Assembly (NCBI GenBank): GCA_009786735.1
Contig: WQRM01000027.1
Location: forward strand, 1 to 12,556
From: Oscillospiraceae bacterium
Lineage (GTDB): Bacteria > Bacillota > Clostridia > Oscillospirales > Acutalibacteraceae
Direction of reading: 5' to 3'
DNA length: 12,556 nt
The notes below the pieces were generated by a model. It saw only the letters and a list, made by a program, of their open reading frames with translations, made no database searches and had not been told where the DNA came from. Shown here one piece after another: positions 1-8,579 of the stretch; position 1 is the stretch's first letter, and each line of letters opens with the position of its first letter. Made by a program: the position numbers and the translations under genes.

Positions 1-1232
1 AACCCTCGCCCACGCAGCTGATCATCACCCTGCGTGAGCGGGCGTTCCACAACGGCAACGCGGTCACAGCCGCCGACGTGGTGTACTCGTTCAATCGCGC
101 GCGTGTCAGCGCAAACTTCGCCGCGCGCCTGAGCAACGTGACCACCATGCGTGCCGTAAGCGAGCAGGTGGAGGTCAACTTGCGCCACGGTGATGTCTTC
201 GCCGCCGCGAGCTTGGATTTCCCCATTGTGCCCGCCAACAGCGCCGGTGCTGCGCCGCTGCGCCAAGCCGTGGGCGGCTATCACTTCACGCTGGCGAATA
301 CGCCGGTGGGCACCGGTCCATACTATCTTGCGCAGGACGACAACGGCGTGTTCACCCTCGAGCACAACGCCGCGCATCCCAACACTGCGCCCACGCTGAC
401 GACCATCCGCCTGCATGGCGTGAGCCAAGCGGCCGCGCTGCTGCATGGCGTGGAGGTGGGCAGCTATCACCTTGCGTATAACGACCTCGCGGGCGGCGAC
501 CTGCCCGCCGTGGCTGCGGCTTCGCACCGCGTGAGCACAACGAACCTTGTGTTCCTCGGCATGAACTCGCGCCGTGGCGTGCTGCAACAGGCCGATGCCC
601 GTGCGGCCATCGCCGGTGCGCTGGATATCGCTCGCGTGGTGCACGACGGCTTTGCTGCCTTCGCCGAGCCCACACACACGCCCTTCCCGCGCAGCTGGCA
701 TGCCCTGCAGGATGAAGACACCGCGCGACCGGTCAACGCGACGCAAGCGCGCCAAGCGATTGACGCCGCCGGGCTCACCGAGCCGAGCCTCAACCTGGTG
801 GTGTATCGTTACAACGCCGCGATGGTAAACGCCGCAGGCAGTGTGCGCGCGCAGCTGCAGGCATTCGGGGTGGAGATCAACCTCGTGCCGCTTGAGCGCG
901 ATGCCTACGAAGCCGCCGTGCGCAACGGCAACTTTGACCTATATCTGGGGCAAATTCGCCTCACGCCGGGGCTGTCGCTTGCCCCGCTGCTGCATGATGG
1001 CGGCGCGGCAACCGCAGGCGTGAACGTCTGGGGCGATGCCGCCGAGGCCTACACCCAACTGCGCCTGGGCGAGCTCACGCCCGCCGAGTTCCTCGAAGCC
1101 TTTTGGGACGACGCACCCTTTGTGCCGCTGGGCTATCGCATGGGCATGGTCGCTGCCGCGCGCGGGCTGAACATGCCCACCGCCCTGCAGCGCAGCAATT
1201 TATTTGCCGACATCAGCGCATGGCGCTTTTAG
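1..1232 (+). CDS. ABC transporter substrate-binding protein, family 5 (5'-truncated)
   Basis: The gene enters from the left edge; the reading frame is open from base 3 and gives 409 residues before TAG at 1230-1232, so the signal peptide and N-terminal lobe start lie outside the window. The first visible residues contain FHNGNAVTAADVVYSFNRA (about residues 16-34 of the fragment), which is the signature of family 5 solute-binding proteins (DppA/OppA/NikA type: F-x-[ND]-G-x-x-[VLF]-T-A-x-D-V-x-[FY]-S). Such proteins are normally about 500-550 residues, so most of this one is present. In the family it binds peptides, nickel chelates or sugars outside the membrane and delivers them to an ABC permease; the substrate cannot be read from this fragment. 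The C-terminus ends in DISAWRF, like other members that close with a hydrophobic Trp-containing strand. Permease and ATPase genes are not downstream; if present they lie to the left. Confidence 0.9.
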   Translation, partial: PSPTQLIITLRERAFHNGNAVTAADVVYSFNRARVSANFAARLSNVTTMRAVSEQVEVNLRHGDVFAAASLDFPIVPANSAGAAPLRQAVGGYHFTLANTPVGTGPYYLAQDDNGVFTLEHNAAHPNTAPTLTTIRLHGVSQAAALLHGVEVGSYHLAYNDLAGGDLPAVAAASHRVSTTNLVFLGMNSRRGVLQQADARAAIAGALDIARVVHDGFAAFAEPTHTPFPRSWHALQDEDTARPVNATQARQAIDAAGLTEPSLNLVVYRYNAAMVNAAGSVRAQLQAFGVEINLVPLERDAYEAAVRNGNFDLYLGQIRLTPGLSLAPLLHDGGAATAGVNVWGDAAEAYTQLRLGELTPAEFLEAFWDDAPFVPLGYRMGMVAAARGLNMPTALQRSNLFADISAWRF

Positions 1233-1280
1233 TCGCTTCGCTGTGTTCTATCCAAGGACAATCTATGCATAAGCTTTGGT

Positions 1281-2237
1281 ATGAAGACATGTATTTTAGC
1301 CTCCAACTGGGGCGCGTATTTCTTCCCCTGGGCGCAAAGTGAGCGCCTGCACATCCGTCCGCCAACCGTGCTTGACGAGCCCGCAACACTGGCGCAGTAT
1401 GACAAAATCATCGCGCTCAACGGCATCGGCGACCACTGGTTGCTGCACCCAAACCTAGCGGCGCACCACAGCTTTTTCTTCCTGTGGGACATGGCGCGCT
1501 GCCCGCATTATGCGCCGTCGCCCGCGTTGTTGCAGCGGCTCAAGCGGCTGCACAAGTGCTACTCCTTCCAGCACGACGACTGCCGCGACTTTGGTCTGCA
1601 CTTTAACTCCACGATGTATGCGCCGCCAAGAAATCCCCCTCTGTCGCTTCGCGACATCTCCCCCAGAGGGGGCGACCCTGGCGACAGCCGCAACCTAGAT
1701 GGAAATGCCAAGGGCTCCCCCACGGGGGGAGCTGGCGACGCGATAGCGGCGACTGAGGGGGTTAAACCCTTCGACGTGCTGTTCCTCGGCGTGCCGAAAG
1801 ACCGACTGCCGCAGTTGCGCCATCTGCACGAGCAATTGCAGCGCATGGGCTTGCGCACGCATTTCCGCTTGGCCATCACGCCGCACGACAGCGTGCAGCC
1901 AGAGCAACGCCCCGGCTGGTGCGTCACACGCGAGTGGATGACCTACCCCAACTACATCGCGCTGGTGCAGCAAAGCCGCTGCCTGCTGGACATCTACCAA
2001 GCCGGGCAAACCGGCTTTTCTCTGCGCGTGATGGAGCATGTCTACTTCGGCTGCAAGCTCATCACCAACAATGCGGCAATCAAGCACGCAGATTTCTATC
2101 ACCCGCACAACATCTTCCTGCTCGGCGAGGACAACATGGCGGCGCTGCCCGCGTGGCTCAACCTGCCGTTCGTGCCAATTGACAACGACATCCAGCGATA
2201 TTATCACATAGAGGAATGGGCGAAACGCTTCACATGA
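1281..2237 (+). CDS. Glycosyltransferase-like polysaccharide biosynthesis protein with inserted repeat
   Basis: A 318-residue protein with two alpha/beta halves. The first (residues 1-117) opens with a beta strand (KTCILASNW) and has SFFFLWDMAR (64-73) and a YSFQHDD stretch (94-100). The second (162-318) begins with the strand FDVLFLG and contains YIALVQQSRCLLDI, GQTGFSLRVMEHVYFGCKLI and NNAAIKHADFYHPHNIFLL. This pattern (gQxGxxxRxxEaxxxGxKLITxN followed by DFYxxxNI) is what I associate with uncharacterised capsule/LPS-type glycosyltransferase-like proteins; donor and acceptor are unknown. Residues 118-161 are encoded by a palindromic repeat element and sit in the linker between the halves. 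The ATG at 1281 lacks a good ribosome binding site; AAGGA at 1254-1258 is spaced for an ATG at 1265 in another frame. The stop overlaps the recG start as ATGA. Family call moderate, exact activity unknown. Confidence 0.6.
   Translation: MKTCILASNWGAYFFPWAQSERLHIRPPTVLDEPATLAQYDKIIALNGIGDHWLLHPNLAAHHSFFFLWDMARCPHYAPSPALLQRLKRLHKCYSFQHDDCRDFGLHFNSTMYAPPRNPPLSLRDISPRGGDPGDSRNLDGNAKGSPTGGAGDAIAATEGVKPFDVLFLGVPKDRLPQLRHLHEQLQRMGLRTHFRLAITPHDSVQPEQRPGWCVTREWMTYPNYIALVQQSRCLLDIYQAGQTGFSLRVMEHVYFGCKLITNNAAIKHADFYHPHNIFLLGEDNMAALPAWLNLPFVPIDNDIQRYYHIEEWAKRFT
1632..1763. repeat. Palindromic repeat element inserted in frame within a CDS
   Basis: The ends are inverted copies of each other: AATCCCCCTCTGTCGC at the left and, read on the minus strand, AACCCCCTCAGTCGCC at the right. 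Each half also folds on itself: CCCCTCTG (about 1635-1643) pairs with CAGAGGGG near 1664-1671 around an inner GTCGC/GCGAC stem, and GCTCCCCC pairs with GGGGGAGC in the right half (about 1714-1732). The stretch is 132 bases (44 codons) by my boundaries, contains no stop in the gene frame, and encodes a Gly/Pro/Ser/Asp-rich segment unlike the flanking protein. It resembles non-autonomous palindromic elements common in gut Clostridia, by my recollection of such genomes. No clear target duplication is visible and the exact ends could shift by a few bases. Confidence 0.8.
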
Positions 2238-4222
2238 ACCTAGCCACCTCCATCCAGTACCTCAAAGGCGTGGGCGAAAAACGCGCCGCAAACCTGCGCC
2301 GCTTGGGCATCACCACCCTCGGCGAGCTGCTGGCGCACGTGCCCCGTGCCTACGAAGACTGGCAGACCATCACCCCGATTGCCGATGCGCAGCCGGGGCA
2401 GCTTTGCTGTGTGCGTGCTATCGTGGACCACGCGCCCAGTGAGCACCGCATCCGTGGCGGGCTCACGCTATACAAAACCCGCGTGACGGACGGCAGCGGC
2501 GTGCTCAACATCACGATGTTCAACACGGGCTATCTGGCCGGGCAGCTCAAGGAAGGGCAGGCGTACCTGTTCTATGGGCGGCGCAGCGACAACCTCCTCG
2601 CCTGTGAGATGAACAGCCCGCAAATCGCGCCGAGCGACGAAGCCCGCCTGCGCCCGGTTTATCCGCTCACCGAGGGCATCAGCTCGCGCGTGCTGGAGGG
2701 CCTGGTGACCACCGCGCTCACGCAAGTTGGCACGCAAGTGAAAGAATTTCTGCCGGACGAGCTGTTGACCGAGCATGATCTCATGCCGCGACTAGCAGCC
2801 CTGCAGGCGATCCACTGCCCCGAATCGCTCGAACAAGCGCAGCAAGCGCGCCGCCGTCTGGCGTTCAACGAGCTGTTCACGCTGCAGCTGGGCTTGCGAT
2901 TGCTCAAGCTCGGTCGCGCACAAACGCAGGCGATCGCCCTGCCACCCACGGATTTCCTGTCCACGCTGCCCTTCACGCCCACGGGCGCACAGGCGCGCGC
3001 CGTCGCACAGGCGGCAGCGGACATGGCAACCACGCAACCCATGCATCGCCTGCTGCAAGGCGACGTGGGCTCCGGTAAAACCGCGGTTGCGGCAGCGCTC
3101 ATGCACCAAGCGGCACAGGCCGGCGCACAAGCCGCCATGCTCGCGCCAACGGAATTGCTCGCCCGCCAGCACCATGCCACGCTGCAAAAGCTGGGGCTAG
3201 ATTGCGCGCTGCTCATTGGCTCAACGCCCGCCGCGCAAAAGCGCAAGCACAAAGCCGCGCTAGAGGACGGCACGCAGCCCCTAGTCGTCGGCACGCATGC
3301 GCTGCTGCAGCACGACGTAAATTTCGCTAGGCTCGCCCTGCTGGTGGTTGACGAACAGCACCGCTTCGGCGTTGACCAACGCGAAAAACTCGCGCAGCAA
3401 CACCCGCACACGTTGGTCATGTCCGCCACGCCCATCCCGCGCAGCCTCGCCATGATGATTTTTGGCGACATGGACATCACCGTGCTCGACGAACTGCCGC
3501 CGGGGCGCACGCCCATCGAGACCTACGCCGTGCCCGAACAACTGCGCGAGCGGGCATACAACTACGTGAAAAAGCACCTCGATGCCGGGCAACAGGGCTA
3601 CATCGTCTGCCCACGCGTGGAGGAAAGTGAATCACGCGACCTCGCCAGCGCCAAGCAATTTTATGAGCAACTGGCGCAGGGGCAGTTCGCGGGCTATCAG
3701 CTGGGGCTGCTGCACGGCAAGCTGCCCGCCAAGCAAAAGGATGAAGTCATGCGCGGCTTCGCAGCAGGCGATGTGCAGCTGTTGGTCGCCACCACCGTCA
3801 TTGAAGTCGGCATCGACGTGCCCAACGCGGTCATCATGGTCATCGAAAACGCCGAGCGTTTCGGGCTTTCGCAGCTGCATCAGTTGCGCGGGCGTGTGGG
3901 ACGCGGCGGCGGTCAAAGCACCTGCATCCTCATCTCCAACGCCGAAAACGAAGATGCCCAAGCCCGCTTTGCCATCATGAAAGACAGCGCCGACGGCTTT
4001 GAAATCGCCCGCCGCGACCTCGAGCTGCGCGGTCCCGGGGAGTTCTTCGGGCAGCGGCAACACGGTCTGCCCCCCTTCAAGATTGCCGACATCGCCGCCG
4101 ACCACGAGCTGCTCGCACAAACCCGCGCCGCCGCTGAGGGCATCCTCGCCAAAGACCCATCTCTGCAGTTCGAGGAGAACCAGCCCATGCGCCGCGCCTG
4201 CGAGAAGCTCTTTGCGGAATAA
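2234..4222 (+). CDS. recG: ATP-dependent DNA helicase RecG
   Basis: A 662-residue superfamily 2 helicase that remodels stalled replication forks and Holliday junctions by branch migration. The N-terminus has YLKGVGEKRAANLRRLGI and the OB-fold wedge region (about residues 55-110: VRAIVDHAP through YLFYGRRSDN). The helicase core shows Walker A GDVGSGKT (276-283), the DEQH Walker B box (373-376) followed by RFG, SATPIPRS (motif III), TTVIEVGIDVPNA (motif V) and QLRGRVGRG (motif VI). The C-terminal ELRGPGEFFGQRQHGLP segment is typical of RecG. Length matches the family (about 670-690). I chose ATG 2234 because it overlaps the upstream stop as ATGA and gives the usual N-terminus; an in-frame ATG at 2216 has GAGG only one base upstream, too close to serve it. 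All catalytic motifs are intact. Confidence 0.97.
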   Translation: MNLATSIQYLKGVGEKRAANLRRLGITTLGELLAHVPRAYEDWQTITPIADAQPGQLCCVRAIVDHAPSEHRIRGGLTLYKTRVTDGSGVLNITMFNTGYLAGQLKEGQAYLFYGRRSDNLLACEMNSPQIAPSDEARLRPVYPLTEGISSRVLEGLVTTALTQVGTQVKEFLPDELLTEHDLMPRLAALQAIHCPESLEQAQQARRRLAFNELFTLQLGLRLLKLGRAQTQAIALPPTDFLSTLPFTPTGAQARAVAQAAADMATTQPMHRLLQGDVGSGKTAVAAALMHQAAQAGAQAAMLAPTELLARQHHATLQKLGLDCALLIGSTPAAQKRKHKAALEDGTQPLVVGTHALLQHDVNFARLALLVVDEQHRFGVDQREKLAQQHPHTLVMSATPIPRSLAMMIFGDMDITVLDELPPGRTPIETYAVPEQLRERAYNYVKKHLDAGQQGYIVCPRVEESESRDLASAKQFYEQLAQGQFAGYQLGLLHGKLPAKQKDEVMRGFAAGDVQLLVATTVIEVGIDVPNAVIMVIENAERFGLSQLHQLRGRVGRGGGQSTCILISNAENEDAQARFAIMKDSADGFEIARRDLELRGPGEFFGQRQHGLPPFKIADIAADHELLAQTRAAAEGILAKDPSLQFEENQPMRRACEKLFAE

Positions 4223-4254
4223 AAAACGCCCCGCACATGGCAGGGTGTTTTTTT
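4221..4254. terminator. Rho-independent terminator between convergent genes
   Basis: Directly at the recG stop, AAAAAACGCCCCGC (4221-4234) pairs with GCAGGGTGTTTTTT (4240-4253) around a 5-base loop, with one G-T pair and one mismatch. A T-run follows on the plus strand and the A-run gives a T-run on the minus strand. It lies between recG and the convergent kinase gene ending at 4264, so it can stop transcription from both sides. Confidence 0.85.
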
Positions 4255-4263
4255 CATGTTCAG

Positions 4264-5358
4264 TCACGCCAAACCAGCAACAAACGCCTCCATCTCGCCC
4301 AGCCGCGCTTCGATTTCCTGCACAAGCTTGAACTGCGTGCGGCAGCGCACGAGGTTGTGGTCGGGGTAGTGAATGCGGAAATAGGTGTCGCCGTTGAGGT
4401 AATCGGTCAAAAAGCGCATGCCGCATTCCAGGGTCATCAGCTTGATGGAAAACGGCAGCATCGCAAGCTCCGTGGGTGTGAGCGCATCGCGGGCGGCGGC
4501 GAGATAGCCTTTGGTATAGGCCTCGAACAGCGGCATGGCGAACTGCACTTCGTCGGTGTTGCGCGCATCTTCACGTGCGGTGTTGCCCAAAAAGCGCAGT
4601 GCGTCGCCGTAATCATACAGCGCAAGCCCCGGCATGATGGTGTCCAGGTCGATCACACACTTGGCTTGCTGCGTGGTTTTGTCAAACAGCACATTGTTGA
4701 GCTTGGTGTCGTTGTGCGTCACCCGCGTGGGGATCTCTCCCGCTGCGCACAGGTTGAGCAAGCGGCTGCAGTCGTCCTTGCGGGCTTGCGCAAAGGCGAT
4801 TTCCTCGGTCACTTCGCCCAAGCGACCGGCGGCGTTGTTGGCAATAGCCTCTTGCAGGTGCTCGTAACGCACGGCGGTGTTATGGAAGTTGGGGATGGTC
4901 TCGTGCAGCTGCTCGGCGGGGAAGTCATCCAGCAGGCTCATGAATGTGCCAAAGGCGTGCCCGGCGCGGTAGGCGTCGGTTTCGGTGGGCTCTTGCGGCG
5001 AGTAGCTGTTCTCCACATACTGATAGCAGCGCCAATAGCCACCGTCGGCATCGATGACATAATCCTGCCCATCGTGCGTGGGATACACGGTGAGCGTGGT
5101 TTGCCCGGGTGCGGCGCCTGCGTTGAGCTTTTTGCGCACAAAACCTGTGACAAGGCGGATGTTTTCCATCAGCTGCACGGGCTGCTTGAACACGTTAACG
5201 TTGATACGCTGCAGCACATAGCGGCGCACGTCGTCGCCCTGCTGTGTCTCCAGCAAATAGGTGTTGTTGATGTGCCCGCCGGGCAAATCGGACTGACCAA
5301 GAAACTGCCAGTCGTCGCTTTCCAGCTTGAACTGGCGCAAAATCTGTTGAAACTCCAT
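4264..5358 (-). CDS. NahK-like sugar kinase (APH-fold phosphotransferase)
   Basis: A 364-residue protein with an aminoglycoside-phosphotransferase/choline-kinase fold. The N-terminal lobe has GGHINNTYLL and YVLQRINVNVFKQP. The catalytic loop THNDTKLNN (H215, catalytic D217, N222) is followed by the metal-binding CVIDLDTIMPG (D237, D239), then LYDYGDALR. These sequences match the N-acetylhexosamine 1-kinase (NahK/LnpB) branch, which phosphorylates GlcNAc or GalNAc at C1 in the Bifidobacterium lacto-N-biose pathway; many homologues are labelled only as phosphotransferases, and sugar specificity here is not proven. The enzyme should be cytoplasmic. The start at 5358 has GAGAGG 7 bases upstream. 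It lies 12 bases after the DUF5696-like lipoprotein gene and is the last gene of the minus-strand operon, ending next to the shared terminator. Confidence 0.85.
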   Translation of the reverse strand: MEFQQILRQFKLESDDWQFLGQSDLPGGHINNTYLLETQQGDDVRRYVLQRINVNVFKQPVQLMENIRLVTGFVRKKLNAGAAPGQTTLTVYPTHDGQDYVIDADGGYWRCYQYVENSYSPQEPTETDAYRAGHAFGTFMSLLDDFPAEQLHETIPNFHNTAVRYEHLQEAIANNAAGRLGEVTEEIAFAQARKDDCSRLLNLCAAGEIPTRVTHNDTKLNNVLFDKTTQQAKCVIDLDTIMPGLALYDYGDALRFLGNTAREDARNTDEVQFAMPLFEAYTKGYLAAARDALTPTELAMLPFSIKLMTLECGMRFLTDYLNGDTYFRIHYPDHNLVRCRTQFKLVQEIEARLGEMEAFVAGLA

Positions 5359-5370
5359 GGGATAACCTCT

Positions 5371-7563
5371 CTATCTGCGAATAAAATCTCTTGCGGGAAT
5401 CATAAATTCATGCATCGCAACGTCGCGATTGCTAAAGTTGACATAAATCACCGCGCCATTGCTAAAGCGCGTGGTGGAAACCTGCGACTCGCTGTCGAAC
5501 GCATAATACACCATGCTGTGCTGGCGCAGGTCGCCCAACACGGCGTTCGCGCGCGTGTGCGCCTCCACCGCAAGCTCGATTTGCTCGTCAAAGCGGTAGC
5601 GTTCGTGCCCATTTGCAGCCCAAGTGAAGGCCGGCGCGCCGCCAAACGCCACGCTGCGCAGGAAGTGCTCTTCCTCGTTGTTTTGCAGGTTGATGGACGG
5701 GAAGCTGTAGTCCACGCTGTTGCCCAGCAGCATCGCCAACAGCGGCACGCTTTGATATCGCGGGCTGAGTTCGCGGCGCGGGCTGGTGCGCAGCTGCGGC
5801 GTCATGGGCAGATTCACCACCACGTTCGCGGCACTTGCTGCGTAGAAAAACCCGGTGTCCACCATCACTTGCGCGCCTTGTGCGGCCAGTGAGGGCAAGA
5901 TGTCCGTTAGGTGTGCGGCAACGTCGTTGCGGGTGTAGCCATTGGCGTGGTCGGCCGCCAGCATCGCCGCGCCATCGCCCAGCGAGATGTTCACGTTGAG
6001 GTTGTTCAGGCGGTTGATAATCCCCCGCACCGATTGCGTCATGCCGTCGGCGTTGCGCAGCGGAAGGCTATTGCCCGCAAGGTCAACGGCACCGCTGCCG
6101 GGGAGCATCCTCGCGTCCAAAAACAGCGAAAAATTGGTTGCCAGGCAATACGCTTGCAGGGTAGCCAAGTCATCTCTTCCGCCCAAGCGCCACAGTGGTC
6201 GCATGCGCTGCGGGTTGCCGGTGAGCGCACCCACGTAGCGCACATTCACGTTGCTCACGCCGCGCGCTTGCAGGCGAGTGAGCATGTCAAGCGCCTGCTC
6301 AAATGTGGTGAGGGTTTGCCGTCCGCGCCCCTGTGGCTGCGTGCCTAGTATCGTTAAGTTCAGCGGCAGCGGCCAAGTTGGGTTGGGCACGGTGCGGATA
6401 ATCGACGGCAAAATCCCAGCGTTGATTAACTGGTTGCGCATGGCCGTTGCCATGTCACTAAACTGTGCGGTTGCGCCGAAGAAAAAGCGATAGCTGATGC
6501 GCATGGGGAAGGTTTCGCTGCCTTGACCACCCAAGCTATTCGCCGCGCGATACACCGTGTTGCCGCTCACCAGCGTTGGCGTGATGGTGAAGCGTGTGCC
6601 CACGCTGCTTTGCCGCACATTGGCCTCGCCGGGGATGTTCTGCCGGGCGATGATAGTCGCCGCCGCAGCACCGCGCTCAATGACCGCCGCGAAAGCTTGT
6701 GCGCCCTGCCTTGCGCCAAACACGCCCACGTTTGCCGCAAGCACGTTGCCGCGGTGGTCAACGTTGATGCGCGCTTCGTCGTGTTGGCGAGCGATGGGGC
6801 TTGCGAGGTCTTCGCCAAACACGCTGAAGTATAGGTCTGCGCTGTCGGCGAAATCATTTTCGTGCGTCGCTCGCGCGGGGAACAGCAGCGCGCCGCCACC
6901 GTCCGGCAACAGCAGAAAGTCGTCTGCGCCGGGGTTGCGCAATATGCCAAAGCGATCCATTAGGCTCAAGTGCTGGATGAACGCGTTGGGGTTGCCGCTG
7001 GCATTTGCCCAGTCGGCCTCCACAAAGAACATGCCGTTTTGCAGCGTGTAGCGCAGCATCACAACAAAAGCTACGTCGTTTTCGGTGAGTTCATCGGCGC
7101 GCGCGGCAGTTTCGGCGTTGAGCGTGAGCAGATAGTTCACCTGCACGCCGCCGGGGATTTCCTCCGTGGTCACGTTGCCCCAATACACCGCATGGTCCTG
7201 CGTGTTCAGCGTCACCGCTCTGCCGTTGACGATCAGATCCAGCGTCACCGCCGCCGCACCCATGTTTGCACGCGGGGTAGCGCTCACTTGTGGCAGCGTG
7301 AACCACTCCGCTTCGGCAAAGCCGCGGATGTTCGCCGTCATGCTGCGTTCGTCGAGGATTAGTTCCAGAAAGCCCGACTGCGCAAGCACGTCGCTTTCGA
7401 CCGTCAGCGGCGCAGCAAAATGTGGGCCGCGATCGGCGCTGGCAACATCCGGCATACCGCCCTGCACCTGCAGCGTGATGATCGCCGCGCCGCCTGTGCC
7501 GCATGCCGAAAACACCAGCGCAAGCACCAGCAGCAATACTATTATACTATGTCGCTTTTTCAT
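5371..7563 (-). CDS. DUF5696-like extracellular lipoprotein
   Basis: A 730-residue protein starting with MKKRH, a hydrophobic stretch and the lipobox FSAC (C21), so it is exported and lipid-anchored. The middle carries LLPDGGGALLFP (P220 onwards) and VFGEDLASPIARQH, and the C-terminal part has SYRFFFGATAQFSDMATAMRNQL, SLGDGAAMLAADHANGYTRN and the end motif GAVIYVNFSNRDVAMHEFMIPARDFI. I recognise this as the pattern of DUF5696 proteins of Firmicutes, often found beside carbohydrate transporters and carrying a glycoside-hydrolase-like barrel in their second half; no activity is established to my knowledge. The start overlaps the stop of the oxidoreductase gene (ATGA at 7560-7563), which implies translational coupling; no strong separate ribosome binding site is visible. 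The neighbours (WlbA-like dehydrogenase, NahK-like kinase) point to glycan handling at the cell surface. The family name comes from memory of motifs, not a search. Confidence 0.75.
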   Translation of the reverse strand: MKKRHSIIVLLLVLALVFSACGTGGAAIITLQVQGGMPDVASADRGPHFAAPLTVESDVLAQSGFLELILDERSMTANIRGFAEAEWFTLPQVSATPRANMGAAAVTLDLIVNGRAVTLNTQDHAVYWGNVTTEEIPGGVQVNYLLTLNAETAARADELTENDVAFVVMLRYTLQNGMFFVEADWANASGNPNAFIQHLSLMDRFGILRNPGADDFLLLPDGGGALLFPARATHENDFADSADLYFSVFGEDLASPIARQHDEARINVDHRGNVLAANVGVFGARQGAQAFAAVIERGAAAATIIARQNIPGEANVRQSSVGTRFTITPTLVSGNTVYRAANSLGGQGSETFPMRISYRFFFGATAQFSDMATAMRNQLINAGILPSIIRTVPNPTWPLPLNLTILGTQPQGRGRQTLTTFEQALDMLTRLQARGVSNVNVRYVGALTGNPQRMRPLWRLGGRDDLATLQAYCLATNFSLFLDARMLPGSGAVDLAGNSLPLRNADGMTQSVRGIINRLNNLNVNISLGDGAAMLAADHANGYTRNDVAAHLTDILPSLAAQGAQVMVDTGFFYAASAANVVVNLPMTPQLRTSPRRELSPRYQSVPLLAMLLGNSVDYSFPSINLQNNEEEHFLRSVAFGGAPAFTWAANGHERYRFDEQIELAVEAHTRANAVLGDLRQHSMVYYAFDSESQVSTTRFSNGAVIYVNFSNRDVAMHEFMIPARDFIRR

Positions 7564-8570
7564 ATTGAGTACCTAACTTCCCCCACCGGCGCATTCGCAT
7601 AAGCCGCCAGGATGATCTTTAGGGCGCGCATGCCTTCGTCGGCGTTCACCAGAGGCTGTGTGCCGGTGGCGATAGCGCGCAACACGTCGGCGTAGTGCAA
7701 GCTGTGGCCGTGACCGTAGACGCTGGTGGGGCTTGTGCCGAAGTCGCGGCGCATGCGGGCTTCTTCGTCGGGTGCGTTGTCGTCAAAGCGCCAGATGTCA
7801 ATCACCTGCGCGCAACTGCCGCCGAGCCGCACAAAGCCGCGCTCGCCGTTGAGTTCAAGAATCTGCTCTTGTGCGCCATGGTAGCGCAGCGTGGTGCACT
7901 GCAGGCTCGCAAGCGCGCCGCCGGGATATTGCAACGCCACGGCCGCCAAATCTTCTGCTTCAATGTTGCGTGCCAGTGTGCTGCGAAACGCCTTGACCTG
8001 CACGGGGTCTGCGCCCATCATCCAGTTGAGCAAGTCAATGCCGTGGATGGATTGATTCATCATCGCGCCGCCGTCTTGCGCGTGCGTGCCGCGCCATGCC
8101 GCCGATGTGTAGTAGCCATCATCGCGGTGCCACTGCAGCTGCATGCTCGCGCTGAAGATGCGGCCAAAGCGCCCGGCGTCCACCGCAGCTTTGAGCTGCT
8201 GGGCGGCGGGATTGAAGCGGTTTTGCAGGTTCACGCCCACCACCAAGCCGGTTTCTTTCGCCTTTTCGGCAATTTTCGCCGCGTCGGCAAGATTCATCGC
8301 CATGGGCTTTTCGATAATCACATGCGCGCCGGCGTCCAGGCAATCCAGCGCCATTTGCGCGTGCAGACCACTCGGCGTGGCAATGGCCACCAGCTCCGGG
8401 CACAGCGCACTTAGCATGTCCCGATAATCCGCAAAACGCGGCACATCGTCAAGCTGCAGATGCGGCTTGGGGTCAATGTCGCACAGCGCGGCGATGTTTA
8501 GGTGATTGTTGCGTGCGGCGGTGATGTGACTGTTTGCCACACGCCCGCAGCCAATTAATGCGTATCGCAT
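7560..8570 (-). CDS. Gfo/Idh/MocA oxidoreductase, WlbA-like
   Basis: A 336-residue NAD(P)-dependent dehydrogenase. The Rossmann motif is IGCGRVA (6-12), the acid ending beta-2 is in LCDID, and EKPMA (87-91) is the family hallmark. QNRFNPAAQQLK (116-127), WRGTHAQDGGAMMNQSIHGI (the last part including H176 and D179 of the usual catalytic set) and LNWMMG are close to WlbA-type UDP-N-acetylglucosaminuronate 3-dehydrogenases, as is the GERGFVRLGG region. The C-terminus GHGHSLHYADVLRAI fits the same group. Such enzymes oxidise a sugar ring hydroxyl; whether the substrate here is a nucleotide sugar or a free glycan product is open. The start has AGAGG upstream, overlapping the stop of the GNAT gene 9 bases away, and the stop overlaps the next gene, so all belong to one transcript. 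Full length. Confidence 0.9.
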   Translation of the reverse strand: MRYALIGCGRVANSHITAARNNHLNIAALCDIDPKPHLQLDDVPRFADYRDMLSALCPELVAIATPSGLHAQMALDCLDAGAHVIIEKPMAMNLADAAKIAEKAKETGLVVGVNLQNRFNPAAQQLKAAVDAGRFGRIFSASMQLQWHRDDGYYTSAAWRGTHAQDGGAMMNQSIHGIDLLNWMMGADPVQVKAFRSTLARNIEAEDLAAVALQYPGGALASLQCTTLRYHGAQEQILELNGERGFVRLGGSCAQVIDIWRFDDNAPDEEARMRRDFGTSPTSVYGHGHSLHYADVLRAIATGTQPLVNADEGMRALKIILAAYANAPVGEVRYSI

Positions 8571-8579
8571 AAAATACCT

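Noticed and set aside
2234..4222. Helicase considered as part of a defence or mobile system.
   Set aside because: All features are those of housekeeping RecG, with no nuclease, methylase or phage gene nearby.
4237..5892. A 551-codon open frame on the plus strand across the kinase and lipoprotein genes.
   Set aside because: It runs antisense to two genes with clear family motifs, has no ribosome binding site or recognisable domain, and crosses their junction; it is a by-product of high GC and biased codons. The same holds for the plus-strand frame at 7695-8414.
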